Source of the DNA: Ensifer adhaerens
GTDB lineage: Bacteria > Pseudomonadota > Alphaproteobacteria > Rhizobiales > Rhizobiaceae
Assembly (NCBI RefSeq): GCF_020035535.1
Contig: NZ_CP083351.1
Span: 620,001 to 684,000, forward strand
Length of the DNA stretch: 64,000 bases
Reading direction: 5' to 3'
The position numbers and the translations under genes are program-made. The notes beneath the pieces were generated by a model. The model was given only the letters and a program-made list of their open reading frames with translations, had not been told where the DNA came from and searched no databases. How positions within the stretch are numbered: the stretch's first letter is position 1; every line of letters begins with the position of its first letter. Below, piece by piece: positions 41,788 through 48,958 of the stretch.

Positions 41788-44303
41788 CAAAGCACCTCCG
41801 GAAACAAGCCAACCACGGAAAATGTGACCGTGGTGGTGATCGTCTGGAAATGCCAGTAGAGAGCGAGGTTGCGGATATCCATGTCGTGGCTGGGGGTGAG
41901 GCGGCCGGCAAAACTGCGGGCAAGACAATAGCCAAGCATCACAGCACCGACAGCCGCATGAGCTATGGCCCACCCGACCAGCACCCAGACGATTGCCGCA
42001 TAGACATGGGCGGTTGGGTCCATGCCATGCGACCAGGGGCCGTTAAGCCCTGCGACTGATGCGGCGGTCGCAAGCGCAAGCGCTGTTGAAAGCGCGGCAC
42101 GACAAGGGACGACTTCTCCCCTGCTGTTGAAGTGTCGCGCCGCCAGCGTGACGAGCCAGCCTGCGACAAAGAGGGTGGCTGAAATGAGCGGCCAGGTCAT
42201 GCCCGGCCCGGTCAAGCCTGCAGTGAAATCGTCGTGGACCGTCCAGTAGAAGAAATAGCCGAACACCAGGCTGGCAAACGCCGTGCTGTCTCCAATCATC
42301 GTAATGAACATAGCCCACCAGCCGACGGAAGCGGGCCCCGAAGCGTAGAGCGGCAAGCAAAGCCCAAGCCCGATATCTTTTTCAGTTTTCTCGGGAATCT
42401 CGGCCGTTCCGGTCCAAAGCCAATAAAGAATGGCGCAAAAGCACATCAGGGCAGCAATCGCGGTTACGATCCACCACTTAAACGTAAGGGCGACGAAAAC
42501 CGCACCGAGCGAGAAGGCCGAGACGATGGTGACATAGGAGGTGCCGCCGACCCTCAAGACCTGTTCTGGCCGCGCGTCGAGCACCGAAGTGATCAGCCCT
42601 TCGCGTCGTCCCTCCCTGGCGTCGGGGAGATACCAACGTCCTTCCGAAATTTCGCGGGCGAGTGTCGGCTGCTCCCAAAGGGGATAGCGGCTCGAGATAT
42701 GCGGGATTGAACGCACACCCCAGTTTTCTTCAGGCTCGCTGATCCACTCGAGCGTGCCGGCGTTCCAGGGGTTCTGTTCTTCGCGTTCTTGCCGGTGTTT
42801 CGGACGAACGACGTCGACCACCACGAGTGCTACGCCAGCCGCAAACAAAAATGCTCCGATGCTGGAAATAAGGTTCAGCCAGTTCCACCCGAGGTCGTCC
42901 GGGTAGGTGAAGACCCTGCGCGGCATGCCGAGAAGACCGGTCAGATGCATCGGAAAGAAGGTGACGTTGAAGCCGGTGAACATCAGCCAGAAGGCGGTGC
43001 GGCCGAGCCGATCAGATAAATGTTTTCCATCGATCAGCGGATAGTAATAGTAGATACCCGCGACCACGGGAAAAAGCATGCCGCCAATTAAGACGTAGTG
43101 CAGGTGGGCAACGACAAAGTAGGTGTCATGGGCCTGCCAGTCGAAGGGCGCGATCGCCACCATCATTCCCGTCAAACCGCCGATCACGAAGATGACGATA
43201 CCGCCGGCTCCGAAAAGCATCGGCGTCGAGACGATGACCCGACCGGCAAGCATGGTTGCGATGAAAACGAAGATCTGTACGGCCGTGGGGATCGCCACGG
43301 CCTCTGAGGCCGCCGAGAAGAACGCGAGCGATATTTGTGGCAGCCCGGTTGTAAACATGTGGTGGACCCACAGTCCGAAAGAAAGAAAGCCCGTGCCCAC
43401 TGCGGCAAGCACGATCCACGAATAGCCAACGATTGGCCGTTGGGCGAAGGTCGGCACGATCATCGCCATCAGCGCGATTGCGGGCAAGAAGATGATGTAG
43501 ACCTCGGGATGGCCGAAAATCCAGAACAGGTGTTGCCAAAGCAACGGATCACCGCCGCGCGCTGGATCGAAGAATGGCCAATCGAACATCCGCTGAAGTT
43601 CGAACAACAGGTCCCCGGCAATTAAGGGCGGAAAGGCGAAGAGGATCATGCCTGCGACGATCAGCAGGTACCACGCAAAAAGAGGCATAAGATTGATGCG
43701 CATGCCGGGCGCACGGCATTTCATGATGCCAACGATCAGCTCGACCGCGGCCGCGATCGAAGCGACCTCGATGAAGGAGAGACCAAGGAGCCAGATGTCG
43801 GCGCCGATCCCTGACAGTTCCTCGTCTGTTGCAAGCGGCGGATACATGAACCAGCCTGATGACGGTGCGGCGTTGAAGAAAATCGAACCGCAGACAAAAA
43901 CTCCTCCGAGAAAGAAGCTCCAGAAACCGAAGGCACCAAGCCGGGGAAACGGCAATTCCCTTGCGCCGATCATTGGGGGCAACAGGAAGATCGCCACAGC
44001 CTCGAAGATCGGCACAGCAAACAGGAACATCATGACCGTGCCATGCAGCGTAAAGGCCTGGTTGTAGAAGTCGGCCGAGACAAGGTCGTTGTCGGGCACA
44101 GCAAGCTGAGCACGCATGATGAGCGCCAGGACGCCGGAAAAGAGCAAAAATGAAAACGCAGTCGTCGCGTACCAGAGCCCCACCTGGGTGTTGTTGACGC
44201 TTGTCCAATAGCGCCATCCGGTCGGATTTTCCCAGACTTTGCGCAGGCGCTCGGTCTGCGCCTGACGCTCTTCATCGCTTATGGGCGCACTCGGACAGGT
44301 CAT
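41787..44303 (-). CDS. coxAC: Cytochrome c oxidase subunit I-III fusion
   Basis: 838-residue fusion of CoxA (subunit I) and CoxC (subunit III). The CoxA part (about residues 20-560) has the heme and CuB ligands: His in AFTLHGTVMMFLFAVP, FGHPEVYIIFLPAIALM with the proton-channel Glu and the His-Tyr crosslink pair, GLWVHHMFTTG with the CuB His pair, and FVVAHLHYVLIG with the heme a and a3 His. The CoxC part (about 600-838) has helices including SVGWWAMFITMIGDSTAFAS and ends with YWHFQTITTTVTFSVVG. Such fusions are known in several alphaproteobacteria and thermophiles. Its ATG overlaps coxB by 4 bases. The enzyme reduces O2 to water and pumps protons across the inner membrane. Confidence 0.92.
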   Translation of the reverse strand: MTCPSAPISDEERQAQTERLRKVWENPTGWRYWTSVNNTQVGLWYATTAFSFLLFSGVLALIMRAQLAVPDNDLVSADFYNQAFTLHGTVMMFLFAVPIFEAVAIFLLPPMIGARELPFPRLGAFGFWSFFLGGVFVCGSIFFNAAPSSGWFMYPPLATDEELSGIGADIWLLGLSFIEVASIAAAVELIVGIMKCRAPGMRINLMPLFAWYLLIVAGMILFAFPPLIAGDLLFELQRMFDWPFFDPARGGDPLLWQHLFWIFGHPEVYIIFLPAIALMAMIVPTFAQRPIVGYSWIVLAAVGTGFLSFGLWVHHMFTTGLPQISLAFFSAASEAVAIPTAVQIFVFIATMLAGRVIVSTPMLFGAGGIVIFVIGGLTGMMVAIAPFDWQAHDTYFVVAHLHYVLIGGMLFPVVAGIYYYYPLIDGKHLSDRLGRTAFWLMFTGFNVTFFPMHLTGLLGMPRRVFTYPDDLGWNWLNLISSIGAFLFAAGVALVVVDVVRPKHRQEREEQNPWNAGTLEWISEPEENWGVRSIPHISSRYPLWEQPTLAREISEGRWYLPDAREGRREGLITSVLDARPEQVLRVGGTSYVTIVSAFSLGAVFVALTFKWWIVTAIAALMCFCAILYWLWTGTAEIPEKTEKDIGLGLCLPLYASGPASVGWWAMFITMIGDSTAFASLVFGYFFYWTVHDDFTAGLTGPGMTWPLISATLFVAGWLVTLAARHFNSRGEVVPCRAALSTALALATAASVAGLNGPWSHGMDPTAHVYAAIVWVLVGWAIAHAAVGAVMLGYCLARSFAGRLTPSHDMDIRNLALYWHFQTITTTVTFSVVGLFPEVL

Positions 44304-45292
44304 CTGAGCCCCTTCAACCAGGCAGCAATCGTGCGAATGTCCTCACGCGGGAGCATTGAAAAGGCCGGCATATTTGCTCCGGGCTTCACCGCATCGGGCG
44401 CGAGGATAAAGCGGGCAATGTTGTCCTTGGTGTTTGTGGTCGCGCCAGCGCCCAGGGTTAGTCTTGATCCAAGATGAGTGAGGTCTGGCCCAAGCGTGGC
44501 GGACGCCTCGGTCCCGCCAACACGGTGACAGGCGCCGCAACCGTGCTTGACGAACAAGTCAGCTGCTTTGCCATCCGGCTGGGTCGCCGGCTTTGTTTGA
44601 GCCGTCCGCCAGGTATCGTAAGCGCTCTGCTCCATGACGATCACAGTCAGTGCCATCAGTGCGTGCGAGGTGCCGCAATATTCTGCGCAGGGCCCGCGAT
44701 AAACGCCCGTCTTGTTCGCGATGACGGACAATCGGTTTTGCCGGCCGGGGATCATGTCCATCTTGCCGGCGAGCGAGGGTATCCAAAAGGAATGGATGAC
44801 ATCGTCACTCCTCAAGACGAACTCGATCTGGCGGCCGGCCGGCAGCCGGATTTCATTGGCAGTCACAATCGGCGGCCCCGGATGGAGGTAGACCACTTGC
44901 CACCAGTATTGACGGGCCGTGACCTCGATGCGAATGGCCGGCTCGCTGGTCGCGGCGAACGGTCTGAGCGAAGGAATGAGCCAAAACGCGTAGGCAAGAA
45001 GAACCAGAGTGGCGATCGACGGCGTCACCGCCCCACCCCACAGAACGATCGCGTTTGCGGCTTCTTCGCCAATGGTTTGTCGGCGGCTGCGAAGGGCAAA
45101 GCAAAGCATCGCGATGACGCCTAGCCAGATTAGTCCAGCCGCGACTGTCATTGTGACGAGCAAGCCAAAGGTCCCATTTGCCTCCATCCCCGCCGGGCTC
45201 AAGGCGGACTGAGCTCCTTGGCACCCCGTTAGAGTGGACAAGACCACAAGTAGTCGGCGCGGCAGGACGCAAATGTCCCTCCCTCCGAGCAT
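44300..45292 (-). CDS. coxB: Cytochrome c oxidase subunit II with fused cytochrome c (caa3 type)
   Basis: 330-residue first gene of the oxidase operon. A lipoprotein-type signal (LVVLSTLTGC, lipobox Cys near residue 24) is followed by two membrane helices. The CuA site is complete: HSFWIPSLAGKMD upstream and CAEYCGTSHALM (about residues 209-220). At the C-terminus a heme c domain has CGACH (about residue 258) and a later Met ligand (ANMPAFSMLP), which makes this a caa3-type subunit II that accepts electrons from cytochrome c. The next gene overlaps by 4 bases. A full-match stress-type promoter lies 49 bases upstream. Confidence 0.9.
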   Translation of the reverse strand: MLGGRDICVLPRRLLVVLSTLTGCQGAQSALSPAGMEANGTFGLLVTMTVAAGLIWLGVIAMLCFALRSRRQTIGEEAANAIVLWGGAVTPSIATLVLLAYAFWLIPSLRPFAATSEPAIRIEVTARQYWWQVVYLHPGPPIVTANEIRLPAGRQIEFVLRSDDVIHSFWIPSLAGKMDMIPGRQNRLSVIANKTGVYRGPCAEYCGTSHALMALTVIVMEQSAYDTWRTAQTKPATQPDGKAADLFVKHGCGACHRVGGTEASATLGPDLTHLGSRLTLGAGATTNTKDNIARFILAPDAVKPGANMPAFSMLPREDIRTIAAWLKGLR

Positions 45293-45340
45293 TTTCCAAC
45301 CAGGCGTGGCGTCTTCCTTTCCATATTCAGCTCATCGCTT

Positions 45341-45365
45341 AACCCGGCGCACCCAGCAAAGTTCC
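45341..45365 (-). promoter_or_regulatory. EcfG/RpoE2 promoter, cytochrome oxidase operon
   Basis: Minus strand GGAAC (45365-45361), 16-base spacer, GGTT (45344-45341), 49 bases upstream of coxB. Exact consensus match. Confidence 0.72.
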
Positions 45366-45407
45366 GCACGTTAGGGGCCAGGATTTTAGGGACTACCATA
45401 GACCAGG

Positions 45408-45432
45408 GGAACCATTCTTGCGGCCGGCGGTT
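45408..45432 (+). promoter_or_regulatory. EcfG/RpoE2 promoter, 45515 gene
   Basis: GGAAC (45408-45412), 16-base spacer, GGTT (45429-45432), 83 bases upstream of ATG 45515. It diverges from the oxidase promoter 43 bases away. Confidence 0.65.
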
Positions 45433-45514
45433 AGGAACCTCCCGCACTCGGGGGTCGGGTTCCATTGTACAGCGTGACCGCCGGTAGTTTTCTCCATGAC
45501 CATGGGAGGGTCTA

Positions 45515-45784
45515 ATGGTGGAAGCAGGGTCAGAAATATTCGACCGACAGATCGGCCAAGCGGAGCTTGAGATGCTCCAACGCACGTTCGATCGCGTTTG
45601 TCTTTGGCGCAACATTTCCAAGGACACCAAAAGAGCGGAACGGCTCGCGCGCTATTTGACTGGACTTTTCCGCAATGGCATTTGCGACGAGGCGACGCTC
45701 TTTGAGAATGCAATGTGGTTGGAGCGTCCACGTTCGACCATTGTGCCACTTCGCCGGGGGATGCCATTGCGACCGCTCGATTGA
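45515..45784 (+). CDS. Small hypothetical protein, rhizobial type
   Basis: 89-residue soluble protein with no named domain. It begins MVEAGSEIFDRQIGQAELEM and carries a helical core (LQRTFDRVCLWRNISKDTK, ERLARYLTGLFRNGICDEAT) like a group of small rhizobial proteins whose function is unknown. GGGAGGG lies about 5 bases upstream of ATG 45515. A stress-type promoter lies upstream. The C-terminal end (ERPRSTIVPLRRGMPLRPLD) looks less ordered. Reasonable, not certain. Confidence 0.55.
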   Translation: MVEAGSEIFDRQIGQAELEMLQRTFDRVCLWRNISKDTKRAERLARYLTGLFRNGICDEATLFENAMWLERPRSTIVPLRRGMPLRPLD

Positions 45785-45930
45785 TCGCGGCCGGACCTGC
45801 GCGCAAAGGCAGTGGAAAATGGACGCGCCTTTTACCCGTGCCGTTTAACAGCAGCCGTTCTGACGTTGCTGTTCGCCCGACATCGATCGGCGCTCGGCGC
45901 CTGCTATGCGATGAGCGGGTTGCACCACCC

Positions 45931-45955
45931 GGAACAACCTGCCTGCTCGCCAGTT
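45931..45955 (+). promoter_or_regulatory. EcfG/RpoE2-like promoter, SDR gene 46045
   Basis: GGAAC (45931-45935), 16-base spacer, AGTT (45952-45955). The -10 has A in place of C/G. About 90 bases upstream of the SDR ATG. Confidence 0.45.
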
Positions 45956-46044
45956 GTGAAGGGCTCGCCTGAAAGTTAAGGCAAACCGAAGCGCGACCGG
46001 ATAACGGGGAGCATCTTGCGTGACGCTTCAACGAGAGGTGGACG

Positions 46045-46830
46045 ATGCAGCCGACGGGACGCAGTGTGGCCCTGGTTACCGGAGCCGGTTCGGGAATTGG
46101 AAGGGCGGTAGCCGAAAGGCTTGCGGCATTTCAAGTCAACATCGGTGCTCTCGGAAGGACCGCAGACGAGCTCAAGGAAACGGTTACAACAATCCGCTCT
46201 CGTGGCGGCAATGCCGTGGCCCTTGAAGCTGATATTGCGGACGAGAAACAGATGCGCGCAGCCGTTGCGCAACTGATCGCGACCTACGGCAGGCTCGACA
46301 TCGTGGTTGCCAATGCCGGCGTCAACGGGGTCTGGGCCCCAATCGATGACCTTAAGCCTTTCGAATGGGACAATACGATCGAGGTTAACCTGCGTGGCAC
46401 CTACCTGACACTCCACTTTTGCGTTCCTCACCTTAAGGCCGCCGGAGCTGGGGCAATCGTGATCGTCTCATCGATTAATGGGACGAGGACCTTTACGACA
46501 CCGGGCGCAACCGCCTATGCGGCAACGAAAGCTGCGCAACTGGCCATAGCTCAGCAACTTGCATTGGAACTCGGCAAATATCATATACGCGTCAACGCCG
46601 TTTGCCCGGGTGCGATCAAAACGTCGATTGGCGACAACAGCACCCTGCGGGGAAAAGCCGAAACCGCCGTACCTGTCGAGTGGCCTGATGGCGATATTCC
46701 GCTGACGGGTGGCGAACCCGGCGAACCCGAACAGGTTGCCGCCGTAATCCAGTTCCTGGTATCGAACGACGCAAAGCACGTAACGGGCACTCCGATCTGG
46801 GTGGATGGCGGCCAGGGGTTGCTGCGGTAG
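46045..46830 (+). CDS. Short-chain dehydrogenase/reductase
   Basis: 261-residue classical SDR. Cofactor loop TGAGSGIG (about residues 12-19), NAG (VVANAGVNG, about residue 92), and the catalytic Ser and Tyr-Lys pair in IVIVSSINGTRTF and TAYAATKAAQLA (Y and K about residues 157 and 161). The ending VTGTPIWVDGGQGLLR is typical of NAD(P)-dependent reductases of the FabG type. It should oxidise or reduce an alcohol or ketone, substrate unknown. ATG 46045 follows GAGAGGTGG. A stress-like promoter lies upstream. It stands alone between two oppositely oriented groups. Confidence 0.85.
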   Translation: MQPTGRSVALVTGAGSGIGRAVAERLAAFQVNIGALGRTADELKETVTTIRSRGGNAVALEADIADEKQMRAAVAQLIATYGRLDIVVANAGVNGVWAPIDDLKPFEWDNTIEVNLRGTYLTLHFCVPHLKAAGAGAIVIVSSINGTRTFTTPGATAYAATKAAQLAIAQQLALELGKYHIRVNAVCPGAIKTSIGDNSTLRGKAETAVPVEWPDGDIPLTGGEPGEPEQVAAVIQFLVSNDAKHVTGTPIWVDGGQGLLR

Positions 46831-47131
46831 GTCGATGACGATTTTGCGACGTGCCCATGCCAGAGTCGGGCGGAAAACTCCCGGTACCACCCTGACGAAT
46901 TTGGAAAGCTCGCCTATCACGACCGATGACCCCCTTCCGATCATGGCGAAAAAACACGAGTTCAATAAAGTTTCCGACAACGGTGGGCGGGCGGTCGTGC
47001 GTGCTCTTCCACGAGGATGTGCGGACCTGCTGACTGGCTATCTGAACAAGCATGAGGGGGCTAAAGCAACGAAAACGGTGCAATCCGAGGACCGGCGCGT
47101 TTTCTCGTCGTCGACATGTTGGCCAAAGCGT
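46831..47131. other. Stretch without recognised gene
   Basis: About 300 bases after the SDR gene. A plus-strand frame (46805-47608) runs through and overlaps the HD gene on the opposite strand; it has no family match and is probably spurious. Confidence 0.35.
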
Positions 47132-47635
47132 TTAATCCGGCCCCACATCAGCGTGTGTGTGTGTTGGGACGTGACGTGCGGCTTTCTCGAGAAGACGAAT
47201 CCTATGCCTGTATGCTGCGCCGCTTTTTCCTTGCGCTTCAACCTGCGCAAGATTGTCCTTCAAATCGGCGAGCTTCACCGCAAGGCTCAGTGGGTGGGTC
47301 GCTGCGCGGATAGTCAGCGCGTCCTTGGTTTCGTCGAGCCGCTGCGTAAGGTTTTCCACGGCAGCGACAACCTGGGGCGAGAAACCGCATTCGAGCAGCC
47401 TTGCCGAAGTCCAGCCCGGCCCCTTTTCGAGGACGTCGTGGAGCAATGCCACAGCTTTGGCCTTGTGGCCGGCGACCGCATCGCAAACGCGCTCACAGTG
47501 GCGGATATACGGCTCTCCGGCCTTATCCGTCTGACCGGCATGCGCCTTGACTGCAACGCTTCTTGCCAAGTTCAGTTCCTCGGATGCAGACAAGAGCCGG
47601 CTGTTTGAGTGAGGGGGATCGTTGAAGCCTTCCAT
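47132..47635 (-). CDS. HD-domain protein, possible small alarmone hydrolase
   Basis: 167-residue protein of the RelA/SpoT-type HD superfamily, without a synthetase domain. Visible motifs: VKAHAGQTDKAGEPYIRHCE (the HxGQ..G.PYxxH start, about residues 29-48), LLHDVLEKGPGW with the HD pair (about residue 65), ENLTQR and LAVKLADLKDNL (later Asp). This is the pattern of stand-alone hydrolases (MESH1/SAH-like) that could break down ppGpp. One feature differs: the acidic residue after HDxxE, usually Asp or Glu, is Lys. It starts one base after the CBS gene stop on the same strand, so it belongs to the DUF2934-CBS-HD operon under a stress promoter. Confidence 0.65.
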   Translation of the reverse strand: MEGFNDPPHSNSRLLSASEELNLARSVAVKAHAGQTDKAGEPYIRHCERVCDAVAGHKAKAVALLHDVLEKGPGWTSARLLECGFSPQVVAAVENLTQRLDETKDALTIRAATHPLSLAVKLADLKDNLAQVEAQGKSGAAYRHRIRLLEKAARHVPTHTHADVGPD

Positions 47636-47636
47636 T

Positions 47637-48071
47637 TCAATGCGGCCTTTTATTATGCGCGCCGCCCGGGCCCGTGACGTCCCTCAGACCGATGCCGGCA
47701 ACCGAGGGGTCTCGCCGTGCGGCATCTGCCAGCGAAACGATCCCGACGAGACGCTTGTTGTGGTCGACAACCGGCAATCGGCGCACCTGCTGTTGCCCCA
47801 TGTTGCCTGCCACATCGGATACATCTTCGTCCTCAAAGCAGTATTTCACGTCGTTGGTCATGATCTCGCCAACCCGCATGGTGTGATCGCGATCTTCTGC
47901 GACACAGCGAATGACGATGTCACGGTCAGTGATCATTCCTACCAGGCGATCGTTGTCGGCCACCGGAAGGAAGCCGACGTCGTTTTGCGCCATTTCCTTC
48001 GCCGCGGTCGCGATCGTGTCCTCAGGACTGAGAACACGTACGTCCCGCGTCATGATGTCTACGATGCGCAT
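47637..48071 (-). CDS. CBS-domain pair protein
   Basis: 144-residue cytoplasmic protein made of two CBS motifs: MRIVDIMTRDVRVLSPEDTI, FLPVADNDRLVGMITDRDIV (about residues 1-55) and VGEIMTNDVKYCFEDEDVSD, RRLPVVDHNKRLVGIVSLAD (about 67-125). CBS pairs bind adenine nucleotides and act as energy sensors; here no effector domain is attached. The family is common in rhizobial stress regulons, where copies such as this one are strongly induced. ATG 48069-48071 follows AAAGGAG. It lies about 20 bases downstream of the DUF2934 gene and overlaps nearly with the HD gene, so the three probably share one transcript. Confidence 0.85.
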   Translation of the reverse strand: MRIVDIMTRDVRVLSPEDTIATAAKEMAQNDVGFLPVADNDRLVGMITDRDIVIRCVAEDRDHTMRVGEIMTNDVKYCFEDEDVSDVAGNMGQQQVRRLPVVDHNKRLVGIVSLADAARRDPSVAGIGLRDVTGPGGAHNKRPH

Positions 48072-48090
48072 GGTATGCTCCTTTCGTCTC

Positions 48091-48315
48091 TTACCCCTCG
48101 TCGGCCGGTCGACCGGCTGCGCCGCGTGGAGCGGTCGATGGCGCGACCACGGTTCCAGTGGCACTGTCCGCCTCCTGGCTTGAAGGGGGGCGCTTGCGCT
48201 TTGCCATCTCGCGGCTTGCCTGCTCCCAATGTCGTCTATCCTCGCCGTCGGGGCATCCTTCGCTTTCCCATATCGCATAGGCGCGCCGACGAATGAGTTC
48301 GTCCGTGTCGCTCAT
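48091..48315 (-). CDS. DUF2934 domain protein
   Basis: 74-residue protein with the DUF2934 motif MSDTDELIRRRAYAIWESEG, then CPDGEDRRHWEQASREM, followed by a disordered tail (Ser/Ala/Pro-rich). DUF2934 proteins are small, often stress-induced, and of unknown function. ATG 48313-48315 has GAGGG upstream; a longer open frame has no support. It is the first gene of a likely operon with the CBS and HD genes. A full-match stress promoter ends 37 bases upstream. Confidence 0.78.
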   Translation of the reverse strand: MSDTDELIRRRAYAIWESEGCPDGEDRRHWEQASREMAKRKRPPSSQEADSATGTVVAPSTAPRGAAGRPADEG

Positions 48316-48351
48316 GACAATCAGCCCTCCTCGAAGTTGTTTGCAGGAGCA

Positions 48352-48376
48352 AACCGTGGAACCGCGCGTTTGTTCC
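48352..48376 (-). promoter_or_regulatory. EcfG/RpoE2 promoter, DUF2934-CBS-HD operon
   Basis: Minus strand GGAAC (48376-48372), 16-base spacer, GGTT (48355-48352), 37 bases upstream of the DUF2934 ATG. Confidence 0.75.
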
Positions 48377-48958
48377 CATCGCGCCTCAACGATCCAAACA
48401 CACCGCCCGGGTTTCGGAACGTTTGTGCAAAAAGCGTGTTTGGCAGGTCCAAACGGATGGCTGGGATACAGATTGATGTCATGCAAGCAGGGATCATTTA
48501 TCGTCGTGCGAATACGCCTGGGTCCGGGCGCAAGTTTTGCAAAGCTTTGCCCCACGGCGGCAGCTATCGTGCCACACGGAGCGGATTACGAAAACTCGCT
48601 GCCTGAAACCGCGATTGCCCACGGCTGCTTCACCTCACCTTTTGGAGGCGAACTCCCTTCGTTTCATCCGTCTGTCCGGCGTAAAGCAAGCGATACGCGA
48701 TGAGAAGCGATGCTTGTACCGCACGGGACGGCACGGACATGTACGCCGGGATATCCACATTTTACTTGGAAGTGAGCGACAGGCCTCACGGAAGATCGCT
48801 TCCTCGACGCGTCCGATAGGTGCGGTGAGGTTCGTTCGTTCAACGAGCAAAACAACGTGCGGCGGTCGTTCTTGGCGCAACCCATGTCCACAACAAACGC
48901 GCATTCAGGGCCGCTGCACATCCTACCAAGGAGGCTTGCAGGTCGAAACCTAGCGCTA
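48377..48958. other. Stretch without recognised gene
   Basis: About 580 bases between the stress promoter of the DUF2934 operon and the end of glgX. Several open frames on both strands overlap one another and have no ribosome site or family match. A sequence like a stress promoter at about 48418 has no gene behind it. Confidence 0.4.

Noticed and set aside
46805..47608. 267-codon plus-strand frame
   Set aside because: It is antisense to the HD gene and shows no protein family; no good ribosome site.
48418..48441. EcfG-like sequence GGAAC-N16-TGTT on the plus strand
   Set aside because: No gene starts within a sensible distance and the -10 is degenerate; probably chance.
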